Shown: positions 1 to 8,297 of the stretch, one piece after another
How positions within the stretch are numbered: the first letter of the stretch is position 1
Layout of the letters: every line of letters begins with the position of its first letter
DNA from: Deefgea piscis
Lineage (GTDB): Bacteria; Pseudomonadota; Gammaproteobacteria; Burkholderiales; Chitinibacteraceae
NCBI RefSeq assembly: GCF_013284055.1
Contig: NZ_CP054143.1
Span: 3,286,001-3,350,000, forward strand
Reading direction: 5' to 3'
Length of the DNA: 64,000 nt
Made by a program: the position numbers and the translations under genes
The notes under the pieces: generated by a model
Told to the model about the DNA's origin: nothing
The model's input: only the letters and a program-made list of their open reading frames with translations
Database searches by the model: none

Positions 1-172
1 CACTTTTTCCAGCACCAGTTCGACCAACGACAATTCGCTTAGGATTTTGACAGTCTTGCAATACTTCTAAGTCACCATTATCAACAAAACAATTAACAAG
101 AAATTTAGAATCAGATTCTGCATCAGCAGCACCAATCGAACTATTTCTTTTAAATATGTAATCTGTTTTCAT
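1..172 (-). CDS. Partial P-loop ATPase, Sll1717-like (N-terminus only)
   Basis: The reading frame starts with ATG at 172 and runs off the left edge of the window, so only about 57 N-terminal residues are visible. They contain SIGAADAESD and then a Walker A motif, GRTGAGKS, at about residues 50-57, which resembles the start of P-loop ATPases of the Sll1717 family, often found in accessory or defence-like settings. The start codon directly follows the T-run of the nrdB terminator and no Shine-Dalgarno sequence is visible. It is more AT-rich than its neighbours, which hints at transfer. The family call rests on a short segment. Confidence 0.6.
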   Translation of the reverse strand, partial: MKTDYIFKRNSSIGAADAESDSKFLVNCFVDNGDLEVLQDCQNPKRIVVGRTGAGKS

Positions 173-196
173 AAAAAAAGGTGGGCTACGCCACCT
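173..196 (-). terminator. Rho-independent terminator after nrdB
   Basis: On the minus strand a 6-bp stem, AGGTGG / CCACCT, with a 6-nt loop is followed by seven Ts. It lies just past the nrdB stop codon and ends at the start codon of the next gene. Confidence 0.8.
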
Positions 197-212
197 CTCC
201 TGTAAAAATTAA

Positions 213-1298
213 TCAATCCCAGCTCAACGCCCCACCCGTCTGATATTCCGTCACCCGAGTTTCAAAGAAGTTTTTCTCTTTCTTCAAATCAATCATTTCA
301 CTCATCCATGGGAATGGATTGGTGACGCCGGGGAATAATTCATTGAGGCCGATTTGTTGCATGCGGCGGTTGGCGATAAAGCGCAGGTATTCTTTAAATT
401 GCGCAGCATTTAGGCCCAATACACCGCGGGGCATGGTGTCTTCGGCGTAGGCGTATTCGAGCTCAACCGCGCGTTGGAATAGACCGACCAATTCAGCTTT
501 AAAGCTTTCGGTCCATAATTCGGGATTTTCCATTTTAATGGTATTGATTAAATCGATACCAAAATTGCAATGCATGGATTCATCGCGCAGGATGTATTGA
601 TATTGCTCGGCGGCGCCGGTCATTTTGTTTTGACGGCCAAGCGCCAAGATTTGCACAAAGCCCACGTAGAAGAACAAGCCTTCCATAATGCAGGCAAATA
701 CAATAATCGAGCGCAATAATTGCTGGTCGGTTTCTAATGTGCCGGTTTTGAATTCTGGATTGGTCAATACATTAATAAATGGGATTAAAAAATCGTCTTT
801 ATTTTTGATTGAGGCCACTTCGTTATAGGCATTAAATACTTCGCCTTCGTCCAAACCCAAAGATTCCACAATGTATTGATATGCGTGCGTATGAATGGCT
901 TCGTCAAACGCTTGGCGCAGCAAAAATTGGCGGCATTCTGGACTGGTGATTTGGCGATACGTACCGAGCACGATGTTGTTGGCGGCCAAGCTGTCGGCAG
1001 TAACAAAAAAGCCGAGGTTACGCTTAACCAGACGCATTTCGTCTTCCGACAGTTGGCCGGTTTTCCATTGCTCGATGTCGCGCTGCATGTTGACTTCTTG
1101 CGGCATCCAGTGGTTTGCGCATTGCGCGAGGTATTTTTCCCACGCCCATTTGTGCTTGAATGGCACCAATTGGTTGACGTCGGTGGTGCCATTGATTACG
1201 CGTTTGTCGTCGGCGCTAATGCGTTTAGTCGTCGCAGCTGGGGTAGCGGCGGGCGTTGCACGAGGGCTGGCGATCACTTCGTCATCAAAATTAATCAT
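213..1298 (-). CDS. nrdB: Class Ia ribonucleotide reductase, small (radical) subunit
   Basis: This 361-residue protein houses the diiron-tyrosyl radical that NrdA needs to reduce ribonucleoside diphosphates. Visible ligands are D102, E133 and H136, the radical tyrosine Y140 (spacing E-x2-H-x3-Y as in E. coli), and the later [10 protein letters not shown] motif. The C-terminus, [10 protein letters not shown], is the tail that docks on NrdA. The ATG at 1298 has AAAGGA upstream. It is not next to nrdA: four genes lie between them on the same strand. Its start lies 10 bp beyond the stop of a lipoprotein gene, so it may be co-transcribed with it. Confidence 0.97.
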   Translation of the reverse strand: MINFDDEVIASPRATPAATPAATTKRISADDKRVINGTTDVNQLVPFKHKWAWEKYLAQCANHWMPQEVNMQRDIEQWKTGQLSEDEMRLVKRNLGFFVTADSLAANNIVLGTYRQITSPECRQFLLRQAFDEAIHTHAYQYIVESLGLDEGEVFNAYNEVASIKNKDDFLIPFINVLTNPEFKTGTLETDQQLLRSIIVFACIMEGLFFYVGFVQILALGRQNKMTGAAEQYQYILRDESMHCNFGIDLINTIKMENPELWTESFKAELVGLFQRAVELEYAYAEDTMPRGVLGLNAAQFKEYLRFIANRRMQQIGLNELFPGVTNPFPWMSEMIDLKKEKNFFETRVTEYQTGGALSWD

Positions 1299-1308
1299 TG
1301 CTTTTCCT

Positions 1309-1896
1309 TTATTGACTCAGGCCGCGATTGAGCGGCTGTATTGCGATATTGCTAAAATTGCTCACACCATGGCGGGCTTGCAGATCAAAAAAATCTCGGG
1401 CGTGATCATTACTCAAATTCACGCTCGAGTCATAATTCATATTCAGGTGAACGTCGCCCAAATACACCACTTCACCGGCTTTCACTTGAAACGGCAGATT
1501 CAGCGGCACGGTCACGTATTGGTACATGTTCATCAAATTCATACTGTCTCGCCGCCATTGACCATCGGCCGCAACGACGCGATATTGGCCAGGCAGCAAA
1601 GGCACGACAAACAACCTGCCCGTTGCATTGGGGGTATCGCCCGGCGCACGAATAAAATCAGTGACTAGCCGTGTATACAGGTTGATATTACCACTAGGGC
1701 CTTGCAGCGTTAAATTGGCGCTGGCGGTGTCGTTATTAAACGATTGCGCCGTGAGGCCAATAATCGCTAAGCCTTGCCCGGCCGCTGGCGTGAGCTGGCC
1801 ATTAACCACCGGCAACTGCAGATTGGCGCAGGCGCTCAGTAGCAGCACCAGCACGATACTGAATATTGATTTGAACGATTTAAACGATTTGAACAT
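1309..1896 (-). CDS. Putative lipoprotein, paralogue A
   Basis: This 195-residue protein has a signal peptide and lipobox (LLLSAC, Cys at about residue 23), so it is probably membrane-anchored on the periplasmic side. The start has GGAGACGG upstream. It shares order and motifs with the next gene upstream: PAAGQG near the N-terminus, a VVYLGDV/VVYLGNV segment, then an S.VNLSN/STLRLSN..RDFYDL-like end. The two look like products of tandem duplication. The first codons contain a 9-bp microrepeat giving [10 protein letters not shown] do not recognise the family and assign no function. Confidence 0.8.
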   Translation of the reverse strand: MFKSFKSFKSIFSIVLVLLLSACANLQLPVVNGQLTPAAGQGLAIIGLTAQSFNNDTASANLTLQGPSGNINLYTRLVTDFIRAPGDTPNATGRLFVVPLLPGQYRVVAADGQWRRDSMNLMNMYQYVTVPLNLPFQVKAGEVVYLGDVHLNMNYDSSVNLSNDHARDFFDLQARHGVSNFSNIAIQPLNRGLSQ

Positions 1897-1906
1897 GGCC
1901 GTCTCC

Positions 1907-2458
1907 TTACTGCGCGAGGCGCAAAGGTTCGATCAAAATATTGCGCGTGTCGGTCACGCCATCGCGCTGTTTTAAATCATAAAAATCACGCTCTGCGGTG
2001 TTGCTCAAGCGCAGTGTGGAAGCAAAATTGAGCGCCACATTGACATTACCCAAATACACCACTTGCCCAGCCACTACGCGAAAATCCGTATTGAGTGGCA
2101 AAGTCACATAACGCGCTTCGCCCGAATGCACGCCAACCACAATAAAGCTGCCGCGCACTTGGCTGGTGCGATATTCACCCGCTGGCAGGGTTAGCGCAAA
2201 CAGTTTACCGGCGGGGTTTTCCTCGCTACCGGGCGCTTGAATCATATCGGTGCCCAGCCGAGTAATGAGCTGCTGCGGCGCGGGGCCGGCGATATCAAGG
2301 CTCAGCGACGCGCCCATTAAATAATTGGCTTGCCCGGTTAACGACAGCAGCACCATCCCCTGCCCTGCGGGTGGATTTAACCGCCCGTCTTGCAATGGCA
2401 ATGGGCTGGCGCAAGCGGTGAATAAGACACAAACAAATAGAGCAAATAGACGGCGCAT
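1907..2458 (-). CDS. Putative lipoprotein, paralogue B
   Basis: This 183-residue protein has a signal peptide ending in the lipobox FTAC (Cys at about residue 16) and AGGAG upstream of the ATG. It resembles the downstream gene (1309-1896) over most of its length: PPAGQGM, a GTDMIQAPG block against [17 protein letters not shown], and LSNTAERDFYDL near the C-terminus. The two genes are 10 bp apart and are surely co-transcribed. Function unknown. Confidence 0.8.
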   Translation of the reverse strand: MRRLFALFVCVLFTACASPLPLQDGRLNPPAGQGMVLLSLTGQANYLMGASLSLDIAGPAPQQLITRLGTDMIQAPGSEENPAGKLFALTLPAGEYRTSQVRGSFIVVGVHSGEARYVTLPLNTDFRVVAGQVVYLGNVNVALNFASTLRLSNTAERDFYDLKQRDGVTDTRNILIEPLRLAQ

Positions 2459-2598
2459 GGCTTAACTCCTTTGGGGTCGCAGTGTGATGGCGAGCGATCA
2501 ATCCGTGAGCGCATCGCGATATCAATCAGTAAAGCATACGCTACGTAGAATTAGCCGCAGACCGCAGTGCGCTTATAACGCCGCCGAACAGCAAAACA

Positions 2599-3630
2599 TC
2601 AACCAACCGCCGCATCGGCAATGGCCAACACTTTTTGCTGCCAAGCGGCTTTTTGCTCGGCGCTGAGCCAGCTGGCTTCAAAGCTATTTAAAATCAATTG
2701 CACGATTTCAGCTTTGTTTAAATCCAGCGCGGCGCGGCAAGCGAGCAAATTGGTGTTGAGATAACCGCCAAAATAAGCAGGGTCATCCGAATTGACCATC
2801 GCGCACAAACCGGCATTCAGTAGTGTACGTAGATTATGCGCCGCTAAATCATCCACCACACACAGCTTTAAATTCGACAAGGGGCAAACGGTGAGCGGCA
2901 CGCGATCAGCGGCCAAACGCGCCACCAAAGCGGCGTCTTCCGTGCAGCGCACGCCATGGTCAATCCGCGTTGATTTGAGTAAATCCAGCGCTTCCCAAAT
3001 ATACGCAGCCGGGCCTTCTTCGCCAGCATGCGCCACCGCAGGCAAACCGAGCTCAGCGCAACGGGCAAACAGCGCAGCAAATTTACTTGGCGGATGACCC
3101 AATTCGCTCGAATCCAAACCCACCCCGTCGATTTGCGACAAATACGGCAGCGCTTGTTCTAGCGTGGCAAAGCCGTCGGCTTCGCTTAGATGGCGCAAAA
3201 AGCACAAAATCAATTTGGACGTCATGCCAAATTGCGTTAAGGCATCGGCCAAAGCGCGGCGAATTCCCGCCAGCGGCACAGCAAAAGCAATACCGCGCGC
3301 AGTATGCGTTTGCGGATCATAAAAGATCTCGGTGTGCACGATATTGTCAGCATGAGCGCGCAGCACATACGCCCAAGTCAGATCGTAAAAATCTTGCTCA
3401 GTGATCAACACCGACGCCCCGGCGTAATACAAATCCAAAAACGATTGCAAACTATCAAACTGATACGCCGCCCGCACCGCATCCACATCAGCATACGGCA
3501 GCGCCACGCCGTTTTTTTGTGCCAAGGCAAACATCATCTCCGGCTCAAGCGAGCCCTCGATATGTAAATGCAGTTCGGTTTTTGGCAACGCCATAATCAA
3601 TTGGTCGAGCGGGTGTTGGTTCACAATCAT
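2599..3630 (-). CDS. add: Adenosine/adenine deaminase (amidohydrolase)
   Basis: This 343-residue zinc hydrolase deaminates adenine or adenosine for purine salvage. Metal and active-site motifs are visible: HLHIEGS at about residue 21, HAGEEGP, and NSDDPAYFGG. The motif DSSELGHPP resembles the branch whose characterised members prefer adenine over adenosine, so 'adenine deaminase' may be the better name although most pipelines write adenosine deaminase. It lies between the NUDIX gene and the lipoprotein pair on the same strand; its start is directly preceded by an intergenic repeat. Confidence 0.9.
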   Translation of the reverse strand: MIVNQHPLDQLIMALPKTELHLHIEGSLEPEMMFALAQKNGVALPYADVDAVRAAYQFDSLQSFLDLYYAGASVLITEQDFYDLTWAYVLRAHADNIVHTEIFYDPQTHTARGIAFAVPLAGIRRALADALTQFGMTSKLILCFLRHLSEADGFATLEQALPYLSQIDGVGLDSSELGHPPSKFAALFARCAELGLPAVAHAGEEGPAAYIWEALDLLKSTRIDHGVRCTEDAALVARLAADRVPLTVCPLSNLKLCVVDDLAAHNLRTLLNAGLCAMVNSDDPAYFGGYLNTNLLACRAALDLNKAEIVQLILNSFEASWLSAEQKAAWQQKVLAIADAAVG

Positions 3631-3642
3631 TCCTATTTATTC

Positions 3643-3826
3643 TCAATTCGGGATCGCCGATATTTAAATGCACTCATCAATCCATTTAAATATCGACACC
3701 GCAAAAGCGGCGCCGAGGGTATATTGCTCAATGCTAATTCTAAAGACACCTACAAACAGATACCCACCAATTAAGGTCCGCGAGCTGGTGGGTACGCGGT
3801 CTAACGACCCAACCCACCCTACGCTT
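3643..3826. repeat. Intergenic element, copy A (direct repeat with 4236-4420)
   Basis: This is about 185 bp. It contains a perfect 13-bp inverted repeat, CGATATTTAAATG / CATTTAAATATCG, with a 12-nt spacer, then a GC-rich GCACCGC...GCGGCGCC segment, a variable stretch, and a hairpin ending in AACCCACCCTAC. A second copy in the same orientation starts about 590 bp to the right. Its right part is read as the last 25-30 codons of the NUDIX gene. It could be a REP/MITE-type element. Confidence 0.8.
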
Positions 3827-4219
3827 TGAAACCAGCGCGGGCAAAATATGCTCGCGCAACAAAGGCGCCAGTTTAGCTGATTCGAGCTGATTTAAATCGA
3901 ACCAGCAAACCTCTGCAATTTCGGCACTGGCTTGGGCTGGTCCAGTAAGTGCAGCGCAATACACTTCTGCCTGCACTGTAAACCCCGCCTCATTGGCCGC
4001 TGGCGCACTAAAGCGCCCAAACCAGCGAGACTCAACAACATCGACACCTAATTCTTCTTGAATTTCACGCTGCAAGGTCTTGAGCGGCGCTTCATTTTCA
4101 TCGGGCTTGCCACCGGGCAGCATCCAATACGCCGACCCTTGTTTACGCACCAGCAATACACGGTCTTGCTGCACACAAAGCAAAGTCACCACCCGAATAA
4201 GCGACAGCGTTTCAGTCAT
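3740..4219 (-). CDS. NUDIX hydrolase
   Basis: This 159-residue protein has a complete Nudix box (GGKPDENEAPLKTLQREIQ, then EELGV) at about residues 36-60, so it should hydrolyse a nucleoside diphosphate linked to another group; the substrate cannot be told. It lies between nrdA and add, suggesting nucleotide-pool housekeeping. The final 25-30 residues, rich in W, R and C, are encoded inside a repeat element rather than by normal gene sequence. The native stop was therefore probably lost or replaced when the element arrived. Confidence 0.85.
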   Translation of the reverse strand: MTETLSLIRVVTLLCVQQDRVLLVRKQGSAYWMLPGGKPDENEAPLKTLQREIQEELGVDVVESRWFGRFSAPAANEAGFTVQAEVYCAALTGPAQASAEIAEVCWFDLNQLESAKLAPLLREHILPALVSKRRVGWVVRPRTHQLADLNWWVSVCRCL

Positions 4220-4235
4220 TCATTACACCTTTCAA

Positions 4236-4420
4236 AACAGAGTTCGGGATGACCGATATTTAAATGCACTGATCAATCCATTTAAATATCGGCACCGCAA
4301 AGCGGCGCCGAGGGTATACAACTAGAAGTCGGTTTTAAACTCACCTACAAACACATACCCACCAATTAACATTCGCGAACTGGTGGGTTACGCGGTTTGG
4401 TGACCTAACCCACCCTACCG
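4236..4420. repeat. Intergenic element, copy B (direct repeat with 3643-3826)
   Basis: Same architecture as copy A: the 13-bp inverted repeat CGATATTTAAATG / CATTTAAATATCG (here with spacer CACTGATCAATC), GCACCGCAAAGCGGCGCC, a short variable stretch, then GGTGGGT...ACCCACC. It fills the whole space between the nrdA stop and the NUDIX start, so the NUDIX gene is framed by two copies. Confidence 0.8.
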
Positions 4421-4422
4421 TT

Positions 4423-7269
4423 TTATTGGCAAGCTTCGCAGTCTGGATTATCAATCGAGCAGAACTTCGCATCAGTGGCTGGGGTGTTATCCACCACTTC
4501 CGCCGCTTGCGTCACTGGCGTTGGGTGGCTAGTGCCATCCACGGCGACGGCGTTTAATTCGCCACCGCGACCGGTTGATTTCTCAGCCGATGTCGCTGCC
4601 AAAGTGCGGAGGTAATACGTGGTTTTCAGGCCGCGCAACCATGCAAATTTATACAATTCGTCCAATTTCTTGCCCGATGCACCGGCCATATAGATATTGA
4701 GCGATTGCGCTTGGTCGATCCATTTTTGGCGGCGACTTGCGGCTTCAACCAACCATTTTGGATCCATCTCAAACGCAGTTGCGTATAAATCACGGAATTC
4801 TTGTGGAATACGATCAATTTGCGCGACTGAGCCGTCGAAGTATTTCAGGTCAGAAACCATCACTTCGTCCCACAAACCAAGGCCTTTCAAATCACGCACC
4901 AAATGCTCGTTGATGACGGTGAATTCGCCCGACAAATTCGATTTCACGAATAAGTTTTGGTAAGTCGGCTCGATACACGCATCCACACCAACGATGTTCG
5001 AAATCGTTGCGGTTGGTGCAATCGCCAAGCAGTTGGAATTACGCATACCGTAGGCGGCGATGCGATCACGCAACATGGTCCAATCCAGACGTGAGCTGCG
5101 ATCCACTTCTAAGTAGCCGCCGCGCTCTTCTTCGAGTAAGCGCAATGAGTCTTGTGGCAAGATGCCGCGATCCCACAAACTGCCTTTGTACGAAGCATAA
5201 ATGCCGCGCTCTTGCGCCAATTCAGTTGAAGCCCAGTAAGCGTGATACGCCACGGTTTCCATTGATACGTCAGCAAATTCAACCGCCGCTTGCGAAGCAT
5301 ATGGAATGCTCAATTCGTGCAAGCAGTTTTGGAAGCCCATAATGCCCAAGCCCACTGGACGGTGCTTCAAATTCGACGTGCGTGCTTTACGCACTGGGTA
5401 GAAGTTAATGTCGATCACGTTGTCCAGCATACGCATCGCTACTTTCACGGTGCGCGAGAGTTTTTCGGCGTCGAGCTGACCGTTTTTCAAGTGATTGAAC
5501 AAGTTAATCGAGCCAAGATTACATACGGCGATTTCTTCTTCGTTGGTGTTGAGCGTGATCTCAGTACACAAATTACTGGAGTGCACCACGCCAACGTGCT
5601 GCTGCGGGCTACGAATATTGCACGGGTCTTTAAAGGTGATCCACGGATGACCTGTTTCAAACAACATGGTCAACATTTTGCGCCACAGGCCCAGCGCCGA
5701 AATCGTTTTAGCAACGCGCATTTCACCGCGCGCGGCTTTGGCTTCGTAGGCGGTGTAAGCGATTTCAAAGGCTTTACCGACTTTGTCGTGCAAATCAGGC
5801 ACTTCAGATGGGCTAAACAAAGTCCATTCGCCACCATCCATCACTCGTTTCATAAACAAGTCAGGAATCCAGTTGGCTGAATTCATATCGTGCGTGCGGC
5901 GACGATCATCACCGGTATTTTTACGCAACTCGAGGAATTCTTCGATGTCGGCGTGCCAAGTTTCGAGGTAGGCGCAGACGGCACCTTTACGTTTACCACC
6001 TTGGTTCACGGCTACAGCAGTGTCGTTGACCACTTTTAGGAATGGCACCACACCTTGCGATTTACCATTGGTGCCTTTGATGTGGCTATTCATAGCGCGA
6101 ACTGAAGTCCAGTCATTGCCCAAACCGCCGGCAAATTTAGACAACAAGGCGTTTTCTTTTAGCGCTTCAAAAATACCGTCCAAATCGTCTGGCACTGTGG
6201 TTAAGTAGCAGCTCGACATTTGGCTGTGGCGAGTACCCGAATTAAACAAGGTTGGCGTTGAGCTCATAAAGTCAAAGCTCGACAACACGTTGTAAAACTC
6301 AATGGCGCGCTCTTCACGATTGACTTCGTTCAGCGCCAAGCCCATGGCCACGCGCATAAAGAACACTTGCGGCAATTCAATGCGTTGATCATTGATGTGC
6401 AAGAAATAACGATCGTACAGCGTTTGTAGGCCAAGATAGCCAAATTGGTAATCGCGATTGTGATCGAGCGCGGCAGCGATTTTGCTTAAATCGTATTGGC
6501 CGAGTTTTTCATCGAGTAATTCAGCCGCAATCCCTTTTTTGATAAATTGTGGGAAATACGTAGCGTAGCGCTCAGCCATTTCTTCGTGGCTGGTTTCAGC
6601 GCCTAATACTTCACGGCGAATAGTATTGAGCAATAAACGCGCGGTTACCAAGCCATAGGCTGGGTCGTTTTCTAGGAAAGTACGCGCGGCCAATACGGCT
6701 GATTTACGTAGTTCTTCGGCAGAAACACCGTCGTAAACGTTTTTGAGCATTTCAGCCAAAATCACGGCTTGGTCGGTGTATTGCTCAAGGCCAGTACACG
6801 CTGAGGCGATTAAGGCTTTTACTTTGTCTAAGTCGAGTGGGCGCAAGCTGCCGTCTTCGAACAAGACATTAATCTGGTGTTCTGGCTCGCTCTCGTGACG
6901 GGCAGCGGCGCGTTCACGCTGACGTTCACTGCGATACAACACATAGGCGCGGGCAACATCGTGCTCGCCTGAGCGCATCAAAGCCAATTCAACTTGGTCT
7001 TGGATGTCTTCAATATGAATCGCGCCACCTTCTGGCTTGCGACGCATCAAGGCCGACACGGCAGAATCCGTCAGCAGATGCACTTGATCGCGCACGGCGG
7101 CGCTTGACGCGGCATGGCTGCCTTGCACAGCAATAAATGCTTTGCTTAAGGCTACCGAGATTTTCGATGGCTCAAACGCCACCACCGAGCCATTGCGGCG
7201 AATAATTTTATAATTTGCGTAGGCCGCGGCATCAAGTGTGATGTGAGAAAGTTTCGCTGTATCAGTCAT
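4423..7269 (-). CDS. nrdA: Class Ia ribonucleotide reductase, large (catalytic) subunit
   Basis: This 948-residue protein reduces ribonucleoside diphosphates to deoxy forms and carries the allosteric sites. The N-terminus (about residues 20-110) is an ATP-cone. Catalytic motifs are SSCYLTT, SNLCTEITL and AVCNLGS, the radical-transfer tyrosine pair is in KTTYYLRT, and the C-terminal redox tail is CSIDNPDCEACQ. I chose the ATG at 7269 because GGTGAA precedes it; an upstream in-frame start would add 14 poorly fitting residues. Paired NrdR boxes and a DnaA box lie upstream. The nrdB partner is 3.1 kb further down the same strand. Confidence 0.97.
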   Translation of the reverse strand: MTDTAKLSHITLDAAAYANYKIIRRNGSVVAFEPSKISVALSKAFIAVQGSHAASSAAVRDQVHLLTDSAVSALMRRKPEGGAIHIEDIQDQVELALMRSGEHDVARAYVLYRSERQRERAAARHESEPEHQINVLFEDGSLRPLDLDKVKALIASACTGLEQYTDQAVILAEMLKNVYDGVSAEELRKSAVLAARTFLENDPAYGLVTARLLLNTIRREVLGAETSHEEMAERYATYFPQFIKKGIAAELLDEKLGQYDLSKIAAALDHNRDYQFGYLGLQTLYDRYFLHINDQRIELPQVFFMRVAMGLALNEVNREERAIEFYNVLSSFDFMSSTPTLFNSGTRHSQMSSCYLTTVPDDLDGIFEALKENALLSKFAGGLGNDWTSVRAMNSHIKGTNGKSQGVVPFLKVVNDTAVAVNQGGKRKGAVCAYLETWHADIEEFLELRKNTGDDRRRTHDMNSANWIPDLFMKRVMDGGEWTLFSPSEVPDLHDKVGKAFEIAYTAYEAKAARGEMRVAKTISALGLWRKMLTMLFETGHPWITFKDPCNIRSPQQHVGVVHSSNLCTEITLNTNEEEIAVCNLGSINLFNHLKNGQLDAEKLSRTVKVAMRMLDNVIDINFYPVRKARTSNLKHRPVGLGIMGFQNCLHELSIPYASQAAVEFADVSMETVAYHAYWASTELAQERGIYASYKGSLWDRGILPQDSLRLLEEERGGYLEVDRSSRLDWTMLRDRIAAYGMRNSNCLAIAPTATISNIVGVDACIEPTYQNLFVKSNLSGEFTVINEHLVRDLKGLGLWDEVMVSDLKYFDGSVAQIDRIPQEFRDLYATAFEMDPKWLVEAASRRQKWIDQAQSLNIYMAGASGKKLDELYKFAWLRGLKTTYYLRTLAATSAEKSTGRGGELNAVAVDGTSHPTPVTQAAEVVDNTPATDAKFCSIDNPDCEACQ

Positions 7270-7317
7270 TCGTTCACCAGTCGTGCAGCTAGCGGCCAAA
7301 AAGCTCGCCACGCTGCT

Positions 7318-7326
7318 TGTGGATAA
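7318..7326 (-). promoter_or_regulatory. DnaA box upstream of nrdA
   Basis: The minus strand reads TTATCCACA, a perfect consensus DnaA box, about 50 bp before the nrdA start. A one-mismatch box (CTATCCACA, plus strand) lies at 7556-7564. DnaA is known to regulate nrdAB in E. coli; the same role here is inference. Confidence 0.5.
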
Positions 7327-7350
7327 TTTTGTGGGTTATTTGTGCAGAAA

Positions 7351-7398
7351 ACACTACATCTTGTGTTGCCTTCTGCTTATAGACACAAATACTAGGGT
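7351..7398 (-). promoter_or_regulatory. Tandem NrdR boxes of the nrdA promoter
   Basis: Two 16-bp sites match the NrdR consensus ACACWATATATWGTGT: ACACTACATCTTGTGT at 7351-7366 and ACACAAATACTAGGGT at 7383-7398. Their starts are 32 bp apart, about three helical turns, the usual spacing for NrdR boxes. They lie 80-130 bp before the nrdA start, so NrdR should repress nrdA when dATP/ATP levels signal sufficiency. Confidence 0.85.
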
Positions 7399-7521
7399 AA
7401 AGAGGGGATCTGGTGCAAGTGGCCTGCTCTGTGCTAGTCGATCAATGGCGACGTTAAAAAGCAAAATCCTTGTGCGCCTTGATCTGATTGACGCGCCAAA
7501 CCAAAAGCATGCAGACAGCGA

Positions 7522-7537
7522 GTTGCAAGTTTGCAAC
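7522..7537. repeat. 16-bp palindrome GTTGCAA-GT-TTGCAAC
   Basis: A perfect 7-bp inverted repeat with a 2-bp centre lies in the nrdA upstream region, shaped like an operator. No regulator can be assigned from the sequence. Confidence 0.4.
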
Positions 7538-7580
7538 AAGACTAATCCGACATGCCTATCCACAAACCGCTAGACACAAA

Positions 7581-7604
7581 AAAAGACAGCCAAAGCTGCC
7601 TTTT
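7581..7604 (-). terminator. Terminator, copy 1 (in duplicated slyD tail)
   Basis: On the minus strand, AAAAGGCAGC and GCTGTCTTTT pair around a 4-nt loop and are followed by Ts. It is identical to the slyD terminator at 7749-7772 and belongs to the duplicated segment. Confidence 0.75.
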
Positions 7605-7631
7605 CTCATTATTCACCAAACCATTTAAATC

Positions 7632-7710
7632 TTAGTGGTGATGACCGTGCGCGCCATGTACGTGACCATGCGACAATGCTTCGCTAGTTGCATCACGAAC
7701 AGCAACGACT
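7632..7710 (-). pseudogene. slyD remnant (last ~25 codons, tandem duplicate)
   Basis: Translated on the minus strand, this encodes VVAVRDATSEALSHGHV, then HGAHGHHH and a stop. That matches the SlyD C-terminus with two amino-acid changes and several third-position changes. The duplicated block, including the terminator, spans 7575-7710 and matches 7743-7878 at an offset of 168 bp. The 5' part of this second copy is gone. The frame-preserving differences suggest an old functional duplicate later cut down by deletion. Confidence 0.8.
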
Positions 7711-7748
7711 CAGCCACCGAGCCGGACTCAGGCCACCCTAGGCACAAA

Positions 7749-7772
7749 AAAAGACAGCCAAAGCTGCCTTTT
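7749..7772 (-). terminator. Terminator after slyD
   Basis: A 10-bp stem with one G-U pair, AAAAGGCAGC / GCTGTCTTTT, and a T-rich tail on the minus strand, about 30 bp past the slyD stop. Confidence 0.8.
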
Positions 7773-7799
7773 CTCATTATTCACCAAACCATTTAAATC

Positions 7800-8279
7800 T
7801 TAGTGGTGATGACCATGCGCGCCGTGTACGTGACCGTGCGACAATTCTTCGCTAGTTGCATCACGAACATCAACGACTGAAGCCACAAAGCGAATGCTCA
7901 TGCCAGCAAATGGATGGTTACCATCTACAGTCACAGTGCCGTCGTTGATTTCAGTTACGCGGAACAAGATCACATCGCCAGAGATTGGATCATCAGCTTC
8001 AAACATCATGCCGACTTCAACTTCTGGAGGGAACACGTCTTTGTCTTCTTCACGCACCAATTCTGGCTCGAATTCGCCAAAAGCGTCTTCAGCTGACATC
8101 GTTACTTCAACAGTGTCGCCAACGGCTTTACCGTGCAAAGCTTCTTCAACCAAAGGCAAGATGTTGTCGTAGCCACCGTGCAAGTAAGCAATTGGCTCTT
8201 CGGTTTTGTCGATTTGTACGCCTTCTGCGTTGTACATTTCATAGTTAATGGTCACTGCGGAATTTTTTGCAATTTGCAT
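7800..8279 (-). CDS. slyD: FKBP-type peptidyl-prolyl isomerase SlyD
   Basis: This 159-residue cytoplasmic prolyl isomerase and chaperone has the split FKBP fold (start about residue 8: INYEMYNAEGVQIDKTEE, then GKAVGDTVEVTM) with the insert-in-flap chaperone domain between. The C-terminus is a His-rich tail, SHGHVHGAHGHHH, as in metal-binding SlyD proteins that can serve nickel or other metal delivery. It follows the peroxiredoxin gene by 18 bp and is probably in the same operon. A partial duplicate of its 3' end lies immediately downstream. Confidence 0.93.
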   Translation of the reverse strand: MQIAKNSAVTINYEMYNAEGVQIDKTEEPIAYLHGGYDNILPLVEEALHGKAVGDTVEVTMSAEDAFGEFEPELVREEDKDVFPPEVEVGMMFEADDPISGDVILFRVTEINDGTVTVDGNHPFAGMSIRFVASVVDVRDATSEELSHGHVHGAHGHHH

Positions 8280-8297
8280 TGTATTTAGTCCTGATAG

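Noticed and set aside
5290-5880. 196-codon plus-strand frame opposite nrdA
   Set aside because: It lies wholly antisense to the conserved catalytic region of nrdA and its open frame follows from nrdA codon use.
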